DNA of 64,000 nt from a virus. Shown one piece after another: positions 43,935-52,330 of this stretch; position 1 is the first letter of the stretch; each line of letters starts with the position of its first letter. Below the pieces are notes generated by a model. The model made no database searches, was not told the origin of the DNA, and worked only from the letters and a program-made list of their open reading frames with translations. The translations under genes were made by a program, and so were the position numbers. Location: positions 1-64,000 of IMG/VR virus record IMGVR_UViG_3300026484_000295; one strand, given 5' to 3'.

Positions 43935-43971
43935 AAGAGAAATATATTCTTTATTATATCATATTTCTCTT
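43935..43971 (+). other. 11-bp hairpin in the flagellin 5' UTR
   Basis: AAGAGAAATAT (43935-43945) pairs with ATATTTCTCTT (43961-43971). It lies just downstream of the predicted start site and about 55 nt before the ATG. It may stabilise the mRNA. Confidence 0.55.
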
Positions 43972-44025
43972 TAAATAAAACTTAAATGGAAAAGGAAATT
44001 CCACTTTACACAATGGAGGTGTATT

Positions 44026-44829
44026 ATGTTTAATTTAGGACAAGCTCAATCAATTTTAGGAATTAACAATTCAAACGATCATATTTATAGATTGAATGAA
44101 CAGTTACAAACAGGTAAAAGAATCAACAAAGCAGCTGATGATGCTTCTGGGATGGCAATCGCAAATCAATTAAGATCACAAGCAAATGGTCTGGGACAAG
44201 CAATTAGAAATTCTAATGAAGCTATTTCATTAACAAATATTGCGGATGGTGCATTAGAAGAATATACAAAAATTATTATGGAAGTTAGAGATAAAGCTGC
44301 ACAAGCTATTTCAGATTCAAACTCTACTGAGTCTAGAACAGCACTTCAAAATGATATTAATGAATTAATTAAATCAGCTGAAGCTATAGCAAACGACACA
44401 TCATATAACGGTATTAAACTGTTAGACGGCACATTTACAAATAAAGTATTCCAAACTGGTGCATATAGTGGACAAACAACTTCAATCTCAATTTCAAGTA
44501 CTAAAACTGCTGATTTAGGTATCGATGGATTAACTGTTGATAGTGCTACAAACGCAGCAACTGCGTTAGATGATATTGATGCAGCATTGAAATCATTAGA
44601 TGGAATTAGAAGTGGTATTGGTTCTGTAACACAAGGTCTTGAATCAAAAGTTAGAAATATGGAAGCAACACAACAAAATGTTTTAGCAGCAGAATCTAAT
44701 ATTAGAGATGTTGATGAAGCAGCTGCAAAAGCAGAATTAGATAATTGGACAGTAAGAAATCAAGCATCAATGTTTGCATTTCAAATGGCTGCAAGACAGC
44801 AACAAAATATTTTAAGATTATTCCAATAA
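44026..44829 (+). CDS. flagellin
   Basis: 267 aa. Conserved D0/D1 N-terminal helices (LQTGKRINKAADDASGMAIA, then QLRSQANGLGQAIRN) and C-terminal helices (SNIRDVDEAAAKAELDNW and ending ARQQQNILRLFQ). The hypervariable D2/D3 region is almost absent (short beta part, about 140-185), giving a minimal filament subunit. No signal peptide, as expected for type III export. SD GGAGG. Sigma-28 promoter and GC-rich hairpin downstream. A flagellin on a phage is exceptional. It could enter the host filament, or be a virion fibre (less likely given the FlaG and FliS-like neighbours). Confidence 0.92.
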   Translation: MFNLGQAQSILGINNSNDHIYRLNEQLQTGKRINKAADDASGMAIANQLRSQANGLGQAIRNSNEAISLTNIADGALEEYTKIIMEVRDKAAQAISDSNSTESRTALQNDINELIKSAEAIANDTSYNGIKLLDGTFTNKVFQTGAYSGQTTSISISSTKTADLGIDGLTVDSATNAATALDDIDAALKSLDGIRSGIGSVTQGLESKVRNMEATQQNVLAAESNIRDVDEAAAKAELDNWTVRNQASMFAFQMAARQQQNILRLFQ

Positions 44830-44832
44830 TTA

Positions 44833-44863
44833 TTTAGGACGGGGTTAATAACCCCGTCCTAAA
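44833..44863 (+). terminator. GC-rich 14-bp hairpin after flagellin
   Basis: Arms 44833-44846 and 44850-44863 with a 3-nt loop. Its GGACGGGG core is the most GC-rich run in this region. It has no U-tract, so it may be an attenuator or 3' stabiliser that lets flagellin mRNA exceed the downstream genes. Confidence 0.6.
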
Positions 44864-44883
44864 ATACAAATAGGAGAATTATT

Positions 44884-45150
44884 ATGGGTGAATATGCAAA
44901 TAGTGTCGACAGTTTTTTAATACTATTTTACAACCAGTTATCAAAAAAAATGAGCGAACTAAAATCAATTAAAAATATTAAAGAAAGAGAAGAATTAAAA
45001 TCCAAAATGTTGGAAGCTTTAGATATGCTTACAATGAGTGCACAAGATGAAAAATTTAAAAATTTTTCAGAATTTTTGGCAACCAAAATCATTTTAAATA
45101 AATTTGATGAAGTAAAAGAAATATGTGATACTGTTAAACAAGGAGTTTAA
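44884..45150 (+). CDS. small helical protein, possibly FliS-like flagellin chaperone
   Basis: 88 aa, all helical (NSVDSFLILFYNQLSKKMSE ... ALDMLTMSAQDEKFKN). Size and position between flagellin and FlaG suggest an export chaperone such as FliS or FliT. I see no diagnostic motif, so the call depends on context. SD AGGAG. Confidence 0.4.
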   Translation: MGEYANSVDSFLILFYNQLSKKMSELKSIKNIKEREELKSKMLEALDMLTMSAQDEKFKNFSEFLATKIILNKFDEVKEICDTVKQGV

Positions 45151-45152
45151 TC

Positions 45153-45461
45153 ATGATAGATTCAATCGGAAAAATTAATCAAACGTTCAATATTCAAGCA
45201 CAAAGCAAAGTAAATATTCAACCGGAACAAAAAGCGGATTTGAGCAATTTAAATAATGAAATTCAAACAATCAATGAATTAGTTGAAAATAAAAATATCA
45301 AAGTGGAATTAAATGAAGATATTAATATGATACAAGTCAAAGAATTAGATAAAACAGGGGAAATAGTTTTAAAATCTATTCCACCTGAAGATTTTATAAA
45401 AAGGGTAAAATATTTCAAAGAAAATATATTACCAACTCTAATGATGGATGAAAGGGTCTAA
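45153..45461 (+). CDS. flaG: FlaG-family flagellar protein
   Basis: 102 aa. The variable N-terminal half precedes the FlaG core: VELNEDINMIQVKELDKTGE, then IPPEDFIKRV. In Campylobacterota FlaG affects filament length. It starts 2 nt after the small helical gene and forms a three-gene flagellar cassette with flagellin. It overlaps the convergent NMNAT gene by 4 nt. Confidence 0.78.
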   Translation: MIDSIGKINQTFNIQAQSKVNIQPEQKADLSNLNNEIQTINELVENKNIKVELNEDINMIQVKELDKTGEIVLKSIPPEDFIKRVKYFKENILPTLMMDERV

Positions 45462-46225
45462 TTTTTAGATTTTAATTTTTCAAAAGCAAGTTTTTCTGCT
45501 TTAACGTCTATATTATTAGATAGCTTTAACTCCGATGGAAAAGTATTTTCTATATAAGGTATTAAAACTGGAGGAACGAATTCTTTCCATTCATCAGATT
45601 CATCCATAATAGCCTTTCGTATTTCCGTCCCACTCATACAAATACTCTCTTTTAATCTATCAACGATATGTATTTGGATAGTATTTTCACCATATTCATT
45701 ATTTAGAGCATCAAACCAACTAGCATCATGCTTAGATCCAGCATAATAATGATTTGGTTTTGGTAAATTCATACCATCAATTTTACCAAATACAAAAGAA
45801 GCCCAAGCGATTTTAGAAACTGTACCAAGATCTTTAAGTTCAACAATTTTTAGTTTAGATTTCTTCCCCGTTACACCGAATACTTTTTCAATCATTTCTC
45901 GTCTTTGTTTTGGTGTAAATGGATTATTGATATTACCACTTTCTTGAATTGAACCTAAACCAACAATAACAATATCCATCTCTTTCATCATACGGGAAAT
46001 CAATTCAAAGTGACCTTCATGCGTAGGTTGCATTCTCATTACAGCCAAGCCAATATTTTGTTTCATTTCAACATTTATAATTTCCAATTCATCATCTTGA
46101 TAATTTTCTTTTAATATCTTGATAGCTTCTATCTCTGAGATCGATTTAACGTCTTCTGTTTCAATATACGTAGAATTGAATTCATCTTCATATTTGAAGT
46201 TAATAGTATATGTGTTTATAATCAT
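45458..46225 (-). CDS. nicotinamide-nucleotide adenylyltransferase-like enzyme
   Basis: 255 aa. An N-terminal 55-aa extension, then a nucleotidyltransferase fold: IGLAVMRMQPTHEGHFELI with the HxGH motif (69-72), NPFTPKQRREMI, and the SGTEIRKAI signature that binds ATP. It makes NAD from NMN and ATP. In phages this usually goes with NAD salvage; here it would support the NAD-dependent ligase. SD AAGGAG and a minus-strand ATGTATAAT upstream. Confidence 0.83.
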   Translation of the reverse strand: MIINTYTINFKYEDEFNSTYIETEDVKSISEIEAIKILKENYQDDELEIINVEMKQNIGLAVMRMQPTHEGHFELISRMMKEMDIVIVGLGSIQESGNINNPFTPKQRREMIEKVFGVTGKKSKLKIVELKDLGTVSKIAWASFVFGKIDGMNLPKPNHYYAGSKHDASWFDALNNEYGENTIQIHIVDRLKESICMSGTEIRKAIMDESDEWKEFVPPVLIPYIENTFPSELKLSNNIDVKAEKLAFEKLKSKN

Positions 46226-46306
46226 TTTTTCTCCTTAGTTATACCTTTTAACTTTAGTTAAATACTATAACAGTTTTTCTTTATTATACATAATTTTAAT
46301 CTAAAA

Positions 46307-46681
46307 TTATTTTAATTCACATCTAGAAATATGAAATGTGGAACTTTCTATATGTCCTTGCTTTCTATTATACACTTGCCATCCATTATCAGGATCGTTA
46401 AAAACTTCATATGTTTTACTCGGATAAATCCTTATCCCACCTTGAGGCGATAAACATATTAAAGATGGGTAATTATTTCTAACAAGATTAAGAGCTTTTT
46501 CTCTAAAATCAAATGATTTAAAAAAAAACATTTTAATAATTAAAAAAACAATCAATGTTGGAACAAGGACTATAACCCATGATCTACATAACAAACCAAA
46601 ATCTGTAGTACAAAATATATTAATTTTCTTAAATATTATATCAATAATATTAATGTTATTATTTTTATTTTTGATAGTCAT
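46307..46681 (-). CDS. single-pass membrane protein (124 aa)
   Basis: Hydrophobic segment at about 32-52 (LLCRSWVIVLVPTLIVFLII). The short C-terminal domain contains a phage-type CLSPQGGIRIYPSKTYEV. It overlaps the CCA-enzyme gene by 17 nt. Not recognised. Confidence 0.55.
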   Translation of the reverse strand: MTIKNKNNNINIIDIIFKKINIFCTTDFGLLCRSWVIVLVPTLIVFLIIKMFFFKSFDFREKALNLVRNNYPSLICLSPQGGIRIYPSKTYEVFNDPDNGWQVYNRKQGHIESSTFHISRCELK

Positions 46682-47903
46682 TTTTAATCTCCGCTATTAA
46701 TTGTTCTCTTGTATTGACCGATGGATTTTCAATTACAAGATTTAATAATTTAATTAATTCATCACCAATTTCTGTACCTTGTAATCCAAGATTAATTAAA
46801 TCATACCCATTCACTTTTAATTGACTAATTTTATACGGTTCTTCATCAACCGTACCTACCTTATTTTTAAGGGCTTTTAGAGTGATTAAACCTTCTTTAT
46901 GATTATTCTCCTTATTAAGAATTTTAAACGTATTTAAAAGTCTCTCACACAAATCAAACTTACCATTTGCTAATCTAAGAAGTGCTTTAACCGTTGCTTG
47001 ATCTGAAAAATCTTTTCCTTCAAAATCATCTTGAAAAGTGATGAATAAAGTGTATAACTCTTTATATTCAGAACTCAATTTAAGAATTTGAATATCCCCT
47101 TTCATTTTAAGTAATAATGGCAAGTAATCAAATGTCTTAAACATATCTTCAAGTACTCTTTGATGAACTTCATCATCCTTAATAAATCTATGAAAAATTC
47201 TCATATCATGCAGAGCTCCAATGACAAAGTTTAAAGAATATGAGTCCTTTTTAAGGATTTTAAACATAGAGTCTAACTCTTGATAAATCCTCTCAATCGA
47301 AACAACAGAGTCATCATAAGTATAAATGGCGGCTTCTAATTGGTCTCTTGTAGTAGTAAAACCGAGACTATCAAAGCGTGATAGAAATCTTATAAATCGG
47401 ATAGAACGAAGATTGTCCTCTTTAATCCGTTTAGTTGCATCTCCAACAAATCTAATAATTCTATTATCAGAGTCCTGAATACCACCGGTTGGATCAAAAA
47501 ATTCATTTGTAATTGGGTTATACCCACAGGCATTAATAGTGAAATCTCTCCTACTTGCATCAGCATCAAAATTATCAGCAAAAGCAATGGTGGCATTTCT
47601 ACCATCGCAAGAGACATCATATCGATACCGTGTTACTTCATATAATTCTTTGTCGAGTTTAATAGATACAGTTCCATGTGCTTCACCAGTTGGTATAACA
47701 TTTTTAAATAGTTTATTAGTTATTTCTATTGGACAATTTGTTGCAAAATCAATATCTTTTGGACTAATACCAAGATATAAATCTCGAACAGGCCCACCAA
47801 CTATAAGACATTCGTACCCTGCATTCATAAACGTTTTGGTAATAAAAATACTATGTGCTTTGAAAGGTTCTGGAAGTTGATCGAAATATCGTTTAAAATT
47901 CAT
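46665..47903 (-). CDS. cca: tRNA nucleotidyltransferase (CCA-adding enzyme)
   Basis: 412 aa. Class II nucleotidyltransferase head: GGPVRDLYLG (36-45), KDIDFATN with the catalytic Asp pair, EAHGTVSIK, then YDVSCDGR, SRRDFTINA and DNLRSIRFIRF. The C-terminal half is helical. It adds or repairs 3' CCA. Seven tRNAs here encode CCA, but the permuted tRNA-Lys (5677-5759) does not, so it would need this activity. Its SD touches a 9-bp hairpin (47912-47952). Confidence 0.92.
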   Translation of the reverse strand: MNFKRYFDQLPEPFKAHSIFITKTFMNAGYECLIVGGPVRDLYLGISPKDIDFATNCPIEITNKLFKNVIPTGEAHGTVSIKLDKELYEVTRYRYDVSCDGRNATIAFADNFDADASRRDFTINACGYNPITNEFFDPTGGIQDSDNRIIRFVGDATKRIKEDNLRSIRFIRFLSRFDSLGFTTTRDQLEAAIYTYDDSVVSIERIYQELDSMFKILKKDSYSLNFVIGALHDMRIFHRFIKDDEVHQRVLEDMFKTFDYLPLLLKMKGDIQILKLSSEYKELYTLFITFQDDFEGKDFSDQATVKALLRLANGKFDLCERLLNTFKILNKENNHKEGLITLKALKNKVGTVDEEPYKISQLKVNGYDLINLGLQGTEIGDELIKLLNLVIENPSVNTREQLIAEIKNDYQK

Positions 47904-47911
47904 TATCTTCC

Positions 47912-47952
47912 TTTAAGTTTTTATTTTATATTATATTGTTATTAAACTTAAA
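47912..47952 (-). promoter_or_regulatory. hairpin before the CCA-enzyme start, A/T promoter in loop
   Basis: Arms 47912-47920 and 47944-47952 (9 bp). On the minus strand the SD AAAGGAAG overlaps the near arm by 3 nt, and the loop contains TATAAT-like words. A weaker example of the arrangement at 1188-1225 and 10689-10759. Confidence 0.4.
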
Positions 47953-47956
47953 ATTA

Positions 47957-47964
47957 TATAAATA
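47957..47964 (+). promoter_or_regulatory. late promoter TATAAATA of cheY
   Basis: Perfect T4-type late element, 20 nt before the cheY ATG. SD AAAGGAGG lies between. Confidence 0.6.
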
Positions 47965-47984
47965 GTTAAAAAAGGAGGATTTAA

Positions 47985-48344
47985 ATGAAAGTATTAGTAT
48001 TAGATGATAGCAAAACAATGTTAAGAATCATCACAAACACTTTAGCTAGAATAGGACATAAAGATGTTGTTACTGCTGAAGATGGGGTGCAAGGTTTAGA
48101 AAAGTTTAAAAATGATAAATTCGATATAATTTTAACCGATTGGAATATGCCAAATATGGATGGTTTAGCTTTTGTTAAAGCTGTACGAAAAATGAATGAT
48201 GATATACCAATCGTTATGATAACAACGGAGGGTGGAAAAGCTGAAGTAATTACAGCTTTAAAAGCTGGCGTGAACAATTATGTCGTTAAACCATTCACTC
48301 CACAAGTGCTTAAAGAAAAATTAAAAGATATACTTGGAGAATAA
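47985..48344 (+). CDS. cheY: CheY-type chemotaxis response regulator
   Basis: 119 aa, a receiver domain only. All phosphorylation residues are intact: D7/D8, phospho-acceptor D52 in LTDWNMPN, T80/T81, K102 in VVKPF. The stretch TTEGGKAEVITALKAGVNNY is very close to epsilonproteobacterial CheY, pointing to capture from such a host. Phospho-CheY binds the flagellar motor switch, so a phage copy may bias turning. Strong SD; a late promoter, not a host-type one. Confidence 0.95.
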   Translation: MKVLVLDDSKTMLRIITNTLARIGHKDVVTAEDGVQGLEKFKNDKFDIILTDWNMPNMDGLAFVKAVRKMNDDIPIVMITTEGGKAEVITALKAGVNNYVVKPFTPQVLKEKLKDILGE

Positions 48345-48920
48345 TTAAATTTCTCTCAAGTATTTTTTTTCTAGTAATTTTAATAATCCAAATTCAAAAC
48401 CCTGAAAATCACCAAATTCAATAAATTCATTTTCTTTTCTAATTTCATTCATTAAATTAACTTCTATTTCTAACTCTTTATCTACACCATCTTTAATAGG
48501 CATAATCATTGTAAAAGGATTAATAGTATTATCACGAATAAATTTTGTACATCTACTAATTTTCCAAACTGGAAAATTATCTGATTCTTCATCAATTTCA
48601 AAGTATAAATAGCTATGCTCTAAGCCATCATCTTCTTCATAAAATTCATTGAATGCAACTGTAAATGGAGTATCTTCAGGAAAGCCTTCCATCCTTTTTA
48701 CCATATCATCCAACTCTATATTTAAATCTATTTTCCAATCACGTTTAAAGTAATCAATAGGTATTTCTTGTTTAATATCTAAACCTGCTAAACAAATGAT
48801 AAATTTATCTTCTATTTTAATAGGGGATATTACATAATTGAATAATCTTTTATGTCTAAACACTTTCCCTATCATATCTTCCATCTTAAATAAATTAGAT
48901 TCCACCTTAATTCTTCTCAC
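48345..48920 (-). CDS. hypothetical protein (191 aa)
   Basis: Not recognised. Acidic; a beta-rich first part and helical C-terminus (FGDFQGFEFGLLKLLEKKYL). Its stop abuts the cheY stop, and its start overlaps the upstream 327-aa gene by 14 nt. Confidence 0.6.
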   Translation of the reverse strand: MRRIKVESNLFKMEDMIGKVFRHKRLFNYVISPIKIEDKFIICLAGLDIKQEIPIDYFKRDWKIDLNIELDDMVKRMEGFPEDTPFTVAFNEFYEEDDGLEHSYLYFEIDEESDNFPVWKISRCTKFIRDNTINPFTMIMPIKDGVDKELEIEVNLMNEIRKENEFIEFGDFQGFEFGLLKLLEKKYLREI

Positions 48921-49890
48921 TATCTAATCGTTTTTGTTCTCTATTTGAATCTTTAAATGACCATTCATCATATATGTGGCTTTTCATACCACGAGACTTA
49001 ATTCTATTAATAGGCATTTCATAATATTTTTTAACTAGATGATCAATAAATTCATCAACAGCAGTCATATCATCTCCAAACCCTTCACCTTTTTGAGCCA
49101 TTTCTTCCATCACTTTTTGTTCAGTAGCTAAAAAAGAAAGCATCTCATGTTGGACAAATGATGGATTGATACCGAGTTGTTCAAGCCATTCTTGATTCGG
49201 TTCATTGATATGATGTATTTGTCTACAACTTCTTAAAGACTGATAAAAACATCTACGTAAATTATAATCAACATCTGCTTTTTCCATATCAACTTCATCC
49301 CAATTTTCCAATCCAAAAGTTTCAACAATATCATCATATGCATCTTGATACATACCTATTTCTTTAATAGCCTGTTCCACATGAACTCTACCATCAACCA
49401 TCTTAGATTTTATTTCTTCAATATCAATATCGATACGCTCTAAATCCAATTGTCTATAATCATCCGTTGGATATTTTGTACCTTCACCAACTTCTGATGC
49501 TAAAATTTCATCTCTACGTAATAATTTACGCTTTAAATCATTTTGTTGTTTTAGTAATCTAAATTGTGATTCTGATAGCGCGCCTCTTTTAGATTCTATC
49601 TGTGCATGTATTTGACGTATATTTCTTTCTGGTGTTGCTTCAGATAGAGTAAGTCCTAATGATACTAATTGAGTATTTGTTTTAGAAAACGCATTTAATC
49701 CTCTATTTATTTCTGTCATACGCTCTGCTATTTTACTCATTTTCGCATCATCAATAGTAACCATAGAAAAGTCTTCTGACCCTGCTCTTGTTGTTATTGT
49801 ATGAAATTCAGAACTTGTAAATTTTTCTAATAGATTATTTTCAGATGTTGTAAGATTTGAAGTAGTATCTTTTTTTATAATATCACTCAT
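48907..49890 (-). CDS. hypothetical helical protein (327 aa)
   Basis: Not recognised. Long helices with coiled-coil potential (RQIHAQIESKRGALSESQFR, LERIDIDIEEIKSKM). No signal or membrane segment. It may be a virion or DNA-packaging-related protein, but nothing proves this. The 16-base promoter motif at 49921-49936 drives it. Confidence 0.6.
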   Translation of the reverse strand: MSDIIKKDTTSNLTTSENNLLEKFTSSEFHTITTRAGSEDFSMVTIDDAKMSKIAERMTEINRGLNAFSKTNTQLVSLGLTLSEATPERNIRQIHAQIESKRGALSESQFRLLKQQNDLKRKLLRRDEILASEVGEGTKYPTDDYRQLDLERIDIDIEEIKSKMVDGRVHVEQAIKEIGMYQDAYDDIVETFGLENWDEVDMEKADVDYNLRRCFYQSLRSCRQIHHINEPNQEWLEQLGINPSFVQHEMLSFLATEQKVMEEMAQKGEGFGDDMTAVDEFIDHLVKKYYEMPINRIKSRGMKSHIYDEWSFKDSNREQKRLDSEKN

Positions 49891-49920
49891 TTATTCCTTT
49901 CCTTTTATTTAATTTTTATT

Positions 49921-49936
49921 ATATTTTACAAAAAAA
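49921..49936 (-). promoter_or_regulatory. promoter motif TTTTTTTGTAAAATAT
   Basis: Minus-strand copy identical to those at 25909, 27769, 32401 and 37248; 30 nt before the ATG at 49890. Confidence 0.65.
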
Positions 49937-49979
49937 TAAAAGGAAAGTACTAGGAGAGAAAAGATAAATTTAAAGAGTA

Positions 49980-50699
49980 TTAATTGCCTCTTTGACTATC
50001 ATATTTATAAGTGTCTTTAACGAGTTTATTAATTTTTTCTTCTCTTTCTATAATTTCATTAATTTTTTCAATTCCATTTGAAAGATCGGCTCTCATTTTG
50101 GTTTCATCAGATAAAAGTTTTGACGATAATTTATCCATTTTATCTTTATATGGCTTTATAAGTTTTTTTGACTCATCACGTAAATTCCATTCATTTGCTA
50201 AATAATATAAAACGGTTTGAGCTACAACTTTACTATCCGCTAAATCATCTTCAACATCAATTATATTTCCACGAATATTATTTCTTAGTACAGATTTAGC
50301 ACTTATTTTTTTAATTGTTTTATAAGCTTCTTTATATGGTTTTACGTCTTCACTTGTAAAGTTTTTTTGAGAACGATCATCCGCATCATCCGGTGATACT
50401 ATTGGTGTCCCGTCTTCATTTACTTGTCCAGGATTATTTTCAATACGTAATTTATCACCTGTTCCACCAATTTCAAATGCTGGAGCATTGTATGCACCTT
50501 CTTCTCTTGGTCCATTTATAGCTTCTATAAAGTTATCGTCAACTGGTTGTATATTAAATTCCTGTACTGATGAAATCATATCATCTGGAAGTTCTACGAC
50601 GTTCCACCCAGATATATCTCCACCAAGTGCAATATTATCACCTTGTGGAGTAGTACCACCTATCGTTTCAATATTATTTGTTTTAAATATTCCTACCAT
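49980..50699 (-). CDS. fibre-module small protein A (239 aa), putative fibre assembly/cap factor
   Basis: Paralogue of 52346-52951 and 55049-55696. Shared features: an N-terminal GGTTPQGDNIALGGDISGWN (compare GGVHPQGIEIG), a central VRN..R...VEDDLAD(S/T)K..V segment, and an acidic helical C-terminus. Each copy follows a fibre gene by 11-15 nt. T4 gp38-like or tail-fibre chaperone roles are plausible from position. Confidence 0.55.
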   Translation of the reverse strand: MVGIFKTNNIETIGGTTPQGDNIALGGDISGWNVVELPDDMISSVQEFNIQPVDDNFIEAINGPREEGAYNAPAFEIGGTGDKLRIENNPGQVNEDGTPIVSPDDADDRSQKNFTSEDVKPYKEAYKTIKKISAKSVLRNNIRGNIIDVEDDLADSKVVAQTVLYYLANEWNLRDESKKLIKPYKDKMDKLSSKLLSDETKMRADLSNGIEKINEIIEREEKINKLVKDTYKYDSQRGN

Positions 50700-50710
50700 T
50701 ATATTTCCTC

Positions 50711-52330
50711 CTAGTTACCTGAATTAGCATCAAAATGATGTAAATGATATGACATATTACCAAAATAAGATGCATTTTGAGGTGTAGATGTATTATATTT
50801 TCTAATTTGTCTCCAACCACACCATCCATATCCCCATCCACCAGCAACAGTTATAGACGTTCCGTTACCCGATGAAGCCGAATGTGAAAAATAGTTTCCT
50901 GTATTTCCAAAATATGATGAATTACTAGGACTAGCAATGGTAATAACTTCAATTGAACCTTTTGGATTCCACCAACCGCCAAAGATAAAGCCTTTGATAC
51001 CATCAGTATTACCAACGTTACACCATCTGTGCCATCTTAAGCCACCAAAATAAGTTCCGTTTGATGGTGTTGAAATAGTGATATAATCCATATCTTTTGA
51101 TACACCCCACCACCACCAATGTTGTCTTCCACCGGCATTAACACCTTTAGTTCCATCAGTAATATGTGTTTGAGACCATTTTCTACCTCTATATGCCGTA
51201 CCAAAATTCTTTGAATTTGAAGGAGTAGTAATTGTTACATATTCAATATCTGATCTAGCAGACCACCAACTATTCCATCCTCCTGAAAATACACCTCTTA
51301 CACCGTCCGATACACCTTGAGCACCAACAGCTCTCCAAGTAGCATTTCCAAAATATTGTCCATTACCAGGTGTAGCAAATGTAACGTATTCATAAGTAGA
51401 AGACCATTGGTGACCCGGCCAACCACCTGTATGCCACAACCCTCTATTTCCACCAGTTACACCAATCGGTGAAAGAGTCATTTGTCTCGGAGCCCCAAAA
51501 AATTTAGCATTCATAGGAGTACTTATCTGCACATAAGTATATTCATTAGGACCTTGACCACATTTCCATCCTCTAGACATAACCATTCTATCACCTTGGA
51601 AACCCTTAACAATACGTCCTAATTTTACAGCATTATTAACATCATATACTAATTGTCCAAATTTTGCATTTGAACTATCAAATTTACCAATACTACGTTT
51701 AACAACGGCAGTACCCGTAGATTTATTCAATATAATAACACCTGTTGGTATTTTTGAAACATCATCCTCATTAGAATTAACCGTATAGATAAATGAATCT
51801 TTAGTAATATGATATTTCCCTCTATCACCAAGATAAATAGATCGATCTCTAATATAAAGTGTTTTGAATCTTAATGAAAACGAACCAAGATCAAACATTT
51901 CATTTCTTGATGGTGTGATATTACCAGAAGTTGAAAATTTTTCTTCAACTGTTAGTGCACCACTAATTGTACCACCAGATTTATCAAATTTATCATCTAA
52001 ATTTACATACCCTAGTACCCAATCTTTGATTTCTTGAATACTCTTTCCACCTATTTTACTGACATTAAAACCCCAGTCAGTACCATTAAATAGTTTCAAT
52101 GTATTCGTTGACGTATCAAACCACATTTGACCAGGTAATGAATTTTCAGGTTCATCTTCACTTGCTAAATTTTCAAGTATCTTAATAAAATTTTGGTTTA
52201 AATCTTCAATATATGATTCCGCACCCCTACCTATTAATGCAGTTGATACGACATCTTTTAAGATTTCTTTTGAACTAATATCAGCTATTACTTCATTTTG
52301 AGTATTCTTAACTGTAATTACCGTTGTCAT
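50711..52330 (-). CDS. tail fibre, propeller-like repeats, module A (539 aa)
   Basis: The N-terminal 200 aa is a conserved attachment part (LIGRGAESYIEDLNQNF, PGQMWFD, KIGGKSIQEI, SGGTISGALTV, LYIRDRSIYLGDRG). The C-terminal 300 aa consists of about six degenerate repeats of about 50 aa built on TPxNxxYFGN and SDGxRGVFxGGW, with tryptophan/tyrosine-rich variable stretches (for example HWWWWGVSKDMDYI). It ends in NSGN. The variable stretches probably contact the host receptor. Confidence 0.7.
   Translation of the reverse strand: MTTVITVKNTQNEVIADISSKEILKDVVSTALIGRGAESYIEDLNQNFIKILENLASEDEPENSLPGQMWFDTSTNTLKLFNGTDWGFNVSKIGGKSIQEIKDWVLGYVNLDDKFDKSGGTISGALTVEEKFSTSGNITPSRNEMFDLGSFSLRFKTLYIRDRSIYLGDRGKYHITKDSFIYTVNSNEDDVSKIPTGVIILNKSTGTAVVKRSIGKFDSSNAKFGQLVYDVNNAVKLGRIVKGFQGDRMVMSRGWKCGQGPNEYTYVQISTPMNAKFFGAPRQMTLSPIGVTGGNRGLWHTGGWPGHQWSSTYEYVTFATPGNGQYFGNATWRAVGAQGVSDGVRGVFSGGWNSWWSARSDIEYVTITTPSNSKNFGTAYRGRKWSQTHITDGTKGVNAGGRQHWWWWGVSKDMDYITISTPSNGTYFGGLRWHRWCNVGNTDGIKGFIFGGWWNPKGSIEVITIASPSNSSYFGNTGNYFSHSASSGNGTSITVAGGWGYGWCGWRQIRKYNTSTPQNASYFGNMSYHLHHFDANSGN

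Noticed and set aside
47539-47880. 113-codon plus-strand ORF opposite the CCA enzyme
   Set aside because: Shadow frame of a strongly conserved gene; no SD or family resemblance.
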